Shown here one piece after another: positions 1 through 5,198 of a DNA stretch of 5,198 nucleotides (the stretch's first letter is position 1; every line of letters starts with the position of its first letter). Source of the stretch: an uncultured Flammeovirgaceae bacterium. GTDB lineage: Bacteria > Bacteroidota > Bacteroidia > Cytophagales > Cyclobacteriaceae. Below the pieces are notes generated by a model. That model was given only the letters and a program-made list of their open reading frames with translations, did not search any database and had not been told where the DNA came from. The stretch spans positions 1-5,198 of the forward strand of contig CAKZPJ010000114.1 of the NCBI GenBank assembly GCA_937138955.1. The letters are read 5' to 3'. The position numbers were made by a program, and so were the translations under genes.

Positions 1-1418
1 AGTGGCTTTTGGCGACCATTGATACCAGCGCCGAGCAAAGCAGGTAGCAAGCTCTCGCCATCGTAGGGCAAAATGTCTTGCCCACGAAATGTCTCGGGAT
101 AACGGGCACCGGTCACTTCCAGTATAGTAGGCATAATATCAATCAGGTGGCCCGGATGCGCGTTGATCGTATTTGTCTTTTTGAGCTTGCCCGGCCAACT
201 AACAATAAAGGGGGTGGCAATGCCACCATTGTGGCTATAGTCTTTGTAAAGCCGAAAGGGGGTATTACACACGTTGGCCCACGATAGGTTAAGCGACGTA
301 AAGCGTGCCATGCTACCGATCGGTTGGCTGTAGTCAGAGAGTTTGTTTTCGGCCAAAAACCACCTTTCCCTTTCTTCTAGCGACTGCGCCCCATTGTCCG
401 ATACAAACATTATTAGAGTATTGTCCCGCTCGCCTAAAGCGTCAATCTTATCCAGCAGCCTACCAATATTCTGGTCTAGGCGGTCGATCATCGCCGCGTA
501 GACCGCCATAATAGAATCCCTAACTAACTGTTCGTTAACACTTAGCGCATCCCAATCTTCGTAGGTAGGTTCAGACAAGGGGTAGCTCTCGTCTATGATT
601 TGTAGGTTTAGCTGCTTCTGGTACCGCTGCTTTCGGATAGCTGCGTAGCCTGCTGCGTATTTTCCAATATATTTTTGTATATCTTCCGGCCAAGCCATCA
701 GTGGGTCATGTGGGGCGTTATAAGCTAAGTACAGAAAGTAGGGTTTGTCTTCGTCTTTATACTCCTCCAGATAATCAATCGCGTAGTTGGTGAAATAATC
801 AGTGGTATAAAAGTCGGGTTCAGAAGGTGTGTAGGGCGCATACAAAGTGCTGTCAATACACCACTTGCGAGGGTACGCCCAGTCAAAGGCTTTCCTGGCA
901 GGCTGAAGCTCTCCTAGGCGCCGGTCGCCCGGATTGAAGTAGTTGCACATCCCGTCCCTAAGCCCGTAGTAGCGGTCAAAGCCTCGGTCGTACATATTCT
1001 CTAGCCCGTGGTGTTTACCTACCATGAGCGTCCGGTAACCCGCGGCCTTCACCACTTCGGCAATAGTAACAGCATTTTGAATAGAATCGGGTACGGTGGA
1101 CATGCCGCTCTTTTGCGCGTACATACCAGTCAGTAAGCAGGCCCGCGAGGTATTGCACTTCGAGGTATTATAAAACCGGTTAAAGCGCGTACCCTGCTGG
1201 GCTAACAGATTGATATTAGGAGTATTAATTTCCGAACCGTAGCAACCCAAGTCGGAAAAGCCCATATCGTCTACCATAATGAGGACAATGTTGGGACGCT
1301 TTGGAGTTTCACTTTCCTGACTACAAACTGGTGAGGCAATTAGCAAGACGAGGCAATAGCATAGCCACGCACTAACGTTCGGAATACCAAGCAAATACGA
1401 AGACCGAGAACTTTTCAT
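1..1418 (-). CDS. Secreted type I sulfatase (arylsulfatase family), C-terminus cut by window edge
   Basis: This frame starts at ATG 1418 on the minus strand and stays open for 472 codons to the left edge, so the C-terminal part is missing. It encodes a sulfatase of the alkaline-phosphatase-like superfamily (PF00884), expected to cleave sulfate esters outside the cytoplasm. Visible motifs: a hydrophobic signal segment at about residues 16-33, the metal-binding VDDMG (D50, D51), the formylglycine motif C-N-T-S-R at residues 88-92 followed by ACLLTG, GKHHG (K135, H137), APHDP (H237), SDNG (D341, N342), and NTPFRLYK (K392) before HNGG and a TPFIVSWPG stretch. C88 is the residue expected to be converted to formylglycine. 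The motif has Thr where Pro or Ala is usual. A cysteine at residue 32 is not in a good lipobox, so a cleaved signal peptide is as likely as a lipoprotein. No Shine-Dalgarno is visible before the ATG. The natural substrate cannot be told from the sequence. Confidence 0.93.
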   Translation of the reverse strand, partial: MKSSRSSYLLGIPNVSAWLCYCLVLLIASPVCSQESETPKRPNIVLIMVDDMGFSDLGCYGSEINTPNINLLAQQGTRFNRFYNTSKCNTSRACLLTGMYAQKSGMSTVPDSIQNAVTIAEVVKAAGYRTLMVGKHHGLENMYDRGFDRYYGLRDGMCNYFNPGDRRLGELQPARKAFDWAYPRKWCIDSTLYAPYTPSEPDFYTTDYFTNYAIDYLEEYKDEDKPYFLYLAYNAPHDPLMAWPEDIQKYIGKYAAGYAAIRKQRYQKQLNLQIIDESYPLSEPTYEDWDALSVNEQLVRDSIMAVYAAMIDRLDQNIGRLLDKIDALGERDNTLIMFVSDNGAQSLEERERWFLAENKLSDYSQPIGSMARFTSLNLSWANVCNTPFRLYKDYSHNGGIATPFIVSWPGKLKKTNTINAHPGHLIDIMPTILEVTGARYPETFRGQDILPYDGESLLPALLGAGINGRQKP

Positions 1419-1442
1419 AGGGTAAATATAAGTACTTGCTCA

Positions 1443-1473
1443 CAAATCAATATCCACGCACTGGGTAGGCAAA
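1443..1473 (-). promoter_or_regulatory. Putative Bacteroidetes-type promoter of the sulfatase gene
   Basis: Read on the minus strand, TTTG (plus-strand positions 1470-1473) is followed after 19 nt by TTGATTTG (1443-1450). This resembles the Bacteroidetes housekeeping pattern of TTTG near -33 and TAnnTTTG near -7, with one mismatch (T for A) in the second element. Transcription would start a few bases downstream and give a leader of roughly 20 nt before ATG 1418. The spacing and position are right, but the elements are short, so chance remains possible. Confidence 0.45.
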
Positions 1474-1507
1474 TGACTAGTTTAGCCCCTTTCAGTTTAA
1501 GGCACTA

Positions 1508-1667
1508 AGAAGCTGTTTGAGTTGTTACTTCGTGCTACAAACACGCCTTTTGGGCTACCACGTCGTTACTTTTTCAATCCATAGCGCTGCTATGCCTCCT
1601 CAAAAGTGCCTCGTGTCGCCTCAAAATCCGTTGTTTTCGCATCAAATAATTAACTCAAACAGCTTCT
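1508..1667. repeat. 160-nt imperfect palindrome with perfect 16-bp terminal inverted repeats
   Basis: The left end AGAAGCTGTTTGAGTT (1508-1523) is exactly the reverse complement of the right end (1652-1667). The exact centre carries a small perfect hairpin, CATAGC-GCT-GCTATG (1580-1594). The arms between also pair in patches: AAAAGT next to the centre, CGTG about 20 nt from it, and a block ending in CAAAA, with one or two offsets. The whole element can therefore fold into one long interrupted hairpin. The word CCTCAAAA occurs twice, 21 nt apart, in the right arm (1598-1605 and 1619-1626). There is no transposase and no convincing frame inside, and no clear target-site duplication at the borders. 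It lies between the end of the hydrolase gene and the sulfatase promoter. The shape suits a MITE- or REP-like dispersed element; a structured RNA or bidirectional terminator is possible. Whether it is repeated elsewhere cannot be seen here. Confidence 0.8.
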
Positions 1668-1924
1668 AAAATTACTCGGACTTCTACTGCAGTAAGTTAC
1701 CTCCATTCAGTTGGAAAAGTCCTGCGCCTGATAAAGTAGACAGCTCCTTTTTTATATTGTAGGTGGCGAAACAATACTTTAGTGGGTATTTACGAATAGT
1801 TTTCATGAGTACTTTTTTTTATAAAATCCTGACTATCAATACATTGTTCCAATAGCAACTTATTTGAATTACCAAAAATAATATCGGATTTGAGAAACTA
1901 CGGCCTACTTTTCTGTTTGATTAT
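1668..1924. other. AT-rich intergenic stretch downstream of the hydrolase, no convincing gene
   Basis: This stretch separates the palindrome from the stop codon of the hydrolase gene. I see no hairpin followed by a T-run that would be a clear terminator for that gene. A homopolymer of eight T (about 1813-1820, A on the minus strand) is present. On the minus strand one frame from 1897 to 1697 has only one internal stop (TAA at 1790-1792) in 67 codons, and another frame gives a 40-codon ORF (1684-1806). Neither resembles a family I know. It may be neutral spacer or the decayed remains of a small gene. Confidence 0.5.
1684..1806 (-). CDS. Doubtful 40-residue ORF, unrecognised
   Basis: ATG 1806 (minus strand) opens a frame of 40 codons ending in TAG at 1684-1686. 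The product starts MKTIRKYPLKYC and ends GAGLFQLNGGNLLQ. It has one cysteine, a basic start and a Gly-rich tail, but no membrane segment, and I do not recognise it. An in-frame TAA lies seven codons-worth of A-rich DNA or less upstream, so it is not simply the tail of a longer frame. No promoter or ribosome-binding site is evident. The GlyGly near the end resembles a double-glycine leader only superficially, since just four residues follow it. At this length the frame could easily be chance. Confidence 0.13.
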   Translation of the reverse strand: MKTIRKYPLKYCFATYNIKKELSTLSGAGLFQLNGGNLLQ

Positions 1925-3187
1925 TCAATTGAAGTATACCGGACTACTTGATCGTATGCCCTCGCCATCAATGGTTAAAAAATAAGCGGCTTTAATATCA
2001 TAAGACCCTTCAGCTAGAATAATTCCTTCATCTATTCTAGCTGGTGATGTTACCCATTTCCGGTCTTCATTGTTTATTGCATCTAAGGTATATATGAATT
2101 GAGCTTCAGTAATATCATCTCCATTTTCATACTTCGCCATAAACCATTTACCGATTTTTTTCACCTTCTCTAAAACTGGTTTTTCTGATTTATTGGTAAA
2201 GGCATCTTCCATGAATTTCGCTATTTCTTCAGGCTCTGCGCCCATTTTATGATTGTGTACCATTTCATGAATCAGTAACTGCTGGGCTTCTGAGGCAAGG
2301 TTGACAGTCTTTTGCCAACTCTCAACATCGTAGGCAAAGTCATTCGTACCATTGATAAACAGCATTGGCATCTGGGCGTTGCCTACGTAAGCAGATGGAT
2401 CCCACTGTTCAATCCATTTCTTTGATGTCTCCAGACCTAACGAATCAAAGCGAGAAAGCCAGACACTTTTCTCGTAAAGAAACCCACAGCCATAAACAGG
2501 TACGGCGACTTTAAAGCGATGCTCTATACCGCATACGATATTGGTTAAGTAGCCTCCCCAACTAATGCCAGTTAGTCCAGTTCTCAGGGTATCAGTACCG
2601 GAAAACGAACGAATAAGTGAATGGGCTCGGATAATATTGGCAACAGCATGATACTGCCACTGCGTAGTAAAATCTTTATTGATGCTAAAGAATTTATACT
2701 GATCGGTATCGTCGGGGGCACCGTTGGATAATGGGTTTGATGTAGTAGACCATGGTGTTTCTTGCTTATGTTCGGGTACCGGCCTTGCCCCACCCAAATC
2801 CATCGCAATGGCTGCGTATCCCCTCTGTGCCCACTCTCTTACCCAAACGGGAAAGGCCGTACCTCCACCGCCGTGTACTAACACTACTGCTGGGAATTTT
2901 TCTTCTTTTACTTTTCCTCCGCTCAAAGTAGAAGGACTGGCATAGTAAGCGAAAATTTCGGTAGGCTTACCCTCAAACTTTTCACCTTCGTAAAATAAAC
3001 TCCAAACAGTATCGGTTTTATCTTCCCATCTAAAAGATGGCGTATCAGCTAATGCTTTAAAGTTAAAAGGAATAACCTCTTTAAGTGCTAGGGGTAAGGA
3101 AACACCTTGGGTGAAACCATTACTAAAAGCTAAAAGAAAACTGATACTCATCAAAAAAGTATGCTTCCTTATTGTGGTTGATTTCAT
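1925..3187 (-). CDS. Secreted alpha/beta-hydrolase, acetylxylan esterase / dienelactone hydrolase type
   Basis: I start this gene at ATG 3187, giving 420 residues. The frame can be extended to a TTG at 3208, but that only adds seven residues (xSANNKL) ahead of a normal signal peptide that begins MKSTTIRK, and the TTG overlaps a possible -7 element. Numbering from ATG 3187: export signal about 1-27 (hydrophobic core MSISFLLAF), the oxyanion-hole HGGGG at 105-109, the nucleophile elbow G-I-S-W-G-G with S209, NGTND with the likely acid D283, and VHNHKMG with the likely catalytic His at 311 or 313. This triad order and spacing fit esterases of the AXE1/DLH/S9-like group acting on ester bonds outside the cytoplasm. 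Residues from about 335 onward form an extra C-terminal region ending in a beta-rich part that closes with GIRSSSPVYFN, probably a small accessory domain. The gene is divergent from the ceramidase-like gene and more AT-rich by eye than the sulfatase. The substrate is unknown; the exact esterase class is inferred. Confidence 0.88.
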   Translation of the reverse strand: MKSTTIRKHTFLMSISFLLAFSNGFTQGVSLPLALKEVIPFNFKALADTPSFRWEDKTDTVWSLFYEGEKFEGKPTEIFAYYASPSTLSGGKVKEEKFPAVVLVHGGGGTAFPVWVREWAQRGYAAIAMDLGGARPVPEHKQETPWSTTSNPLSNGAPDDTDQYKFFSINKDFTTQWQYHAVANIIRAHSLIRSFSGTDTLRTGLTGISWGGYLTNIVCGIEHRFKVAVPVYGCGFLYEKSVWLSRFDSLGLETSKKWIEQWDPSAYVGNAQMPMLFINGTNDFAYDVESWQKTVNLASEAQQLLIHEMVHNHKMGAEPEEIAKFMEDAFTNKSEKPVLEKVKKIGKWFMAKYENGDDITEAQFIYTLDAINNEDRKWVTSPARIDEGIILAEGSYDIKAAYFLTIDGEGIRSSSPVYFN

Positions 3188-3549
3188 AAGCTTATTATTT
3201 GCCGACAATATACCTCGATTTCGGTCTTCTACGTCATAAGCTCCACTACTTCTTATCAGGGTTTGATGATATTCTCAGTTACGGTGTTCGTTATTTACCT
3301 CTTTCAAGAGAGCTTCTAACTGCTAAAAACCTTGATTGCTTCAGGTTTAATTGACTCGTTTCGATAAGATTTTGGTTCGTTGTACATTAAAGCTTATTCT
3401 GATTGAGGAAGTATCTTCCCAACAGTATGCTAAAATATTACAAGGAATAGTTAAGAAGCTACACATGCGAGCTTGCACCAAAATGTATATTTGTTTGTAG
3501 AACCTATTTTCAGTAAAAACAACCAACTTCGGTGTAGGTAGAAAGTCCT
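3188..3549. other. Divergent intergenic region with promoters for both flanking genes
   Basis: About 360 nt separate the start of the minus-strand hydrolase from the start of the plus-strand ceramidase-like gene, so promoters for both should lie here. On the minus strand TATATTGT (plus positions 3205-3212) is a weak -7 candidate for the hydrolase, without a good partner upstream. On the plus strand a full TAnnTTTG match is at 3486-3493. A small dyad CTCTT-TC-AAGAG lies at 3299-3310, and AGCTTCTAACT (3311-3321) is the inverse of AGTTAAGAAGCT (3449-3460) apart from one bulged base. No open frame of note or RNA gene is seen. Confidence 0.6.
3486..3493 (+). promoter_or_regulatory. Putative -7 element (TAnnTTTG) of the ceramidase-like gene
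   Basis: TATATTTG matches the Bacteroidetes -7 consensus TAnnTTTG at every fixed position and lies 56 nt before ATG 3550, a sensible leader length. No TTTG stands at the expected distance upstream (about 3463-3467), so this is only half of the usual promoter pattern. Confidence 0.38.
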
Positions 3550-4821
3550 ATGAGACAATTGATCATTTGTATTTTTTTAGCGAGTCTAGGATTCATTTCC
3601 AACGGACTGGCGCAAGAGTTTAAAGTTGGTGCCGCCTTGCGAGTAATTACCCCCGATCCGTTGCTTCCGGTTTCCGGGGGAGTAGGAACACCCAATCCGG
3701 CTACCGTGAAAAAAGGAGACTTACACGCTCGGGCTATCGTATTTGAAAAAAACGATACGCGCGTAGCCATTGTCAATATTGATAATCTGGGATGGCCCGC
3801 TGCACTGGGAGACCAATCCCGGGCTCTGATTACCGGAATTCCACCAGAAAATGTATTAATCGGAGTTACTCACACGCACAGTGCCCCGGATGCCTACGCC
3901 TTTCCGGATGAAAATGGAAATACGAGTGCCGACATGGAGTATCTGGCTTGGTGTGTCGAGCAGGTAGCTGAGGCAGTCAATGAAGCAGTAGAGAATTTGG
4001 AACCGGCTTCGCTAAAGATTGCGGCAGGTAAGGCTGAAGGCAAAATTGCGTTCAACTACTACGCTCCCCAGCTTTACGATCCCCGTTGTGGAGTTATTCA
4101 GGCTATCGGAACCACCGGAGAAAATGAAGGAAAAGCTATCGCTACGTTAGTTAATTATGCTATTCATCCCGAGGTGATTGGCGCGAATCAAGGAATACTT
4201 AGCCCCGATGTATGCGGTCCTTTTTACGAGCGGATAGAAGAGGAAGCCGGAGGGGTTGCAGTATTTATGAATGGAGCTCAGGGCGGAATGGTCACGGCGG
4301 ATAACCGCCGGGAAGACGGAACCAGTGAAAATACTTGGAAAGAATGTATTCGTATTGGCACCCAACTGGCGGATGAAGCTTTGCGAATTATCAACGAGGC
4401 TGAACCCCAGACAAACCCTGAACTGTACTGTGCTTCTCAAGAAGTCACCTTTCCGGTTGATTCGGAGATGATGCGCTACATCTTGCAAAACTCTCCACTG
4501 AGCTTTAATACCACTCAAACCAATACGGTAAGTACCCGACTGAATTTGGTGAACGTTGGTACCGCTCAAATTCTGACCATACCTGGTGAAGCACTGCCTA
4601 ACATTGGCTATTATCTGAAGCGCAATATGCCAACCGAGCACCCATTTCTCTTCGGACTAACTAACGATGCCTTCGGCTACATACTAACAAAGGAAGACTT
4701 TAACAGCTTCGAGCGCTACGACTATATAAGCCGAACGAGCCTGGGAGAAATGACCGGAGAAATCTATATAAAAGAAGCCTTAAACTTGATTAAAAAGAGT
4801 CCTGAACCAACGAAACAGTAA
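3550..4821 (+). CDS. Exported neutral/alkaline ceramidase N-terminal-domain family protein (short form)
   Basis: The 423-residue product has a clear signal peptide, MRQLIICIFLASLGFISNGLA, with likely cleavage after A21. The mature part matches the neutral ceramidase N-terminal domain (PF04734): GAALRVITPDP at 27-37, V-T-H-T-H-S-A-P at 106-113, N-Y-A-I-H-P-E at 202-208, a glycine-rich FMNGAQGGMV at 239-248, IPGE at 344-347 and NDAFGY at 372-377. In Pseudomonas aeruginosa neutral ceramidase zinc is held by two His, one Glu and one Tyr; the matching residues here are H108 (or H110), H206, E347 and Y377. The nucleophile motif (NxGDxSPN-like) is not kept: the Ser position falls on about V248. The C-terminal Ig-like domain of full-length ceramidases is also missing; known enzymes exceed 600 residues. 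It is therefore probably a periplasmic or secreted zinc hydrolase of this fold, with ceramide cleavage doubtful. It likely shares an operon with the gene starting 48 nt downstream. ATG 3550 is chosen because the signal peptide begins there. Confidence 0.87.
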   Translation: MRQLIICIFLASLGFISNGLAQEFKVGAALRVITPDPLLPVSGGVGTPNPATVKKGDLHARAIVFEKNDTRVAIVNIDNLGWPAALGDQSRALITGIPPENVLIGVTHTHSAPDAYAFPDENGNTSADMEYLAWCVEQVAEAVNEAVENLEPASLKIAAGKAEGKIAFNYYAPQLYDPRCGVIQAIGTTGENEGKAIATLVNYAIHPEVIGANQGILSPDVCGPFYERIEEEAGGVAVFMNGAQGGMVTADNRREDGTSENTWKECIRIGTQLADEALRIINEAEPQTNPELYCASQEVTFPVDSEMMRYILQNSPLSFNTTQTNTVSTRLNLVNVGTAQILTIPGEALPNIGYYLKRNMPTEHPFLFGLTNDAFGYILTKEDFNSFERYDYISRTSLGEMTGEIYIKEALNLIKKSPEPTKQ

Positions 4822-4869
4822 TTATTTATTGGCAGTTAACTAAGCGCAATTTATCAACAACCTAATTTT

Positions 4870-5198
4870 ATGTATACCAAATTTTTTGCCTTCATTTCCT
4901 TATTTTTAGCTCTTTCAATTTTTTCTTTCTGTACTGAGAAGCCAGAACCGGTCACCGCTAAGACCGCGCTACAAAGCTACTTGCAGAATGGTGACCAATC
5001 GTTTGCCTGGGAAACGAAAGAATCGTTTAGCTTGGGTGGAATCACCGCCCACGAATTACTGCTCACTTCCCAACAGTGGCGCGAACATACCTGGACGCAT
5101 CAATTGACCGTACTGGTTCCGCAGGAGGTTAAGTACGATGGGGCACTACTATTTATCACTGGCGGGAGCGGGAAAGAGGGACAACCTAATTGGAAAAA
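4870..5198 (+). CDS. PhoPQ-activated pathogenicity-related protein (PqaA-type), N-terminal part only
   Basis: ATG 4870 opens a frame running to the right edge, with 109 complete codons visible. After a hydrophobic leader (MYTKFFAFISLFLALSIFSF) and a cysteine at residue 21 comes a stretch typical of the start of PF10142 proteins: TALQSYLQNGDQSFAWE, then LLLTSQQWREHTWTHQLTV, then VPQEVKYDGALLFITGGS at about 83-100. In that family this region leads into an alpha/beta-hydrolase-like fold; members include Salmonella PqaA and Dictyostelium AprA. The catalytic part lies outside the window, so activity cannot be judged. C21 could carry a lipid anchor, but Phe at -1 is a poor lipobox, so a plain signal peptide or membrane anchor is also possible. 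The gene follows the ceramidase-like gene by 48 nt on the same strand without a visible terminator or own promoter, which suggests cotranscription. No Shine-Dalgarno is visible; an AT-rich leader precedes the ATG. Confidence 0.85.
   Translation, partial: MYTKFFAFISLFLALSIFSFCTEKPEPVTAKTALQSYLQNGDQSFAWETKESFSLGGITAHELLLTSQQWREHTWTHQLTVLVPQEVKYDGALLFITGGSGKEGQPNWK

Noticed and set aside
78..511. Two plus-strand open frames of about 70 codons (78-287 and 305-511)
   Set aside because: Both are antisense to the sulfatase coding sequence, in a part encoding its SDNG and TPFR motifs; no independent support.
1574..1642. 22-codon minus-strand ORF inside the palindrome (begins MRKQRILRR)
   Set aside because: Very short, formed from the repeat arms and central hairpin, and with no initiation signal; the sequence is better explained by its palindromic structure.
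1508..1667. Complete insertion sequence or CRISPR array
   Set aside because: The element is far too short to encode a transposase and contains none, and there are no regularly spaced direct repeats; only one pair of inverted ends exists.
2584..2945. Short open frames on both strands within the hydrolase gene
   Set aside because: They overlap the region encoding the HGGGG motif and nucleophile elbow of the hydrolase in other frames, so they are shadows of the real gene.
4147..4641. 164-codon open frame on the minus strand
   Set aside because: It lies wholly antisense within the ceramidase-like gene, whose frame carries recognisable conserved motifs throughout; the antisense product resembles nothing and has no export signal or promoter.
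4822..4869. Terminator between the ceramidase-like and PqaA-like genes
   Set aside because: No stable GC-rich hairpin followed by a T-run could be found in these 48 nt, so read-through is more likely.

Overview
The window looks like a chromosomal segment of a Bacteroidota bacterium, probably a marine or environmental Cytophagales-type lineage. The supporting signs are start codons without clear Shine-Dalgarno sequences, promoter elements resembling the Bacteroidetes TTTG / TAnnTTTG pattern, moderate GC with AT-rich intergenic DNA, and a set of exported hydrolases including a sulfatase. The lineage is an inference from these traits; no marker gene is present.

Layout. Positions 1-1418 (minus strand) hold most of a secreted type I sulfatase whose C-terminus lies beyond the left edge. 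Positions 1419-1924 are non-coding: a likely sulfatase promoter (1443-1473), a striking 160-nt imperfect palindrome with perfect 16-bp ends (1508-1667), and an AT-rich stretch with at most a doubtful 40-codon frame or gene relic. Positions 1925-3187 (minus) encode a secreted alpha/beta-hydrolase of the acetylxylan esterase / dienelactone hydrolase type. Positions 3188-3549 form a divergent intergenic region. Positions 3550-4821 (plus) encode an exported short protein of the neutral/alkaline ceramidase N-terminal-domain family, and 48 nt downstream, from 4870 to the right edge, begins a PhoPQ-activated pathogenicity-related protein (PqaA-type) of which 109 codons are visible.

How they may work together. 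All four genes encode proteins with N-terminal export signals and (predicted) hydrolytic folds, so the segment looks like a small accessory island for breaking down external material, for example sulfated or acylated polymers or lipids. No SusC/SusD pair, glycoside hydrolase, regulator or transporter is visible, so it cannot be called a polysaccharide utilisation locus from this window. The ceramidase-like and PqaA-like genes probably form one operon; the hydrolase and sulfatase are on the opposite strand and appear to be separate transcription units because about 500 nt containing the palindrome and a promoter lie between them.

The observations most worth following are the 160-nt palindromic element, which may be a MITE- or REP-like mobile repeat, and the ceramidase-like protein, which keeps the zinc-site residues but appears to lack the catalytic serine motif. 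No CRISPR array, RNA gene, defence system or phage module was seen.
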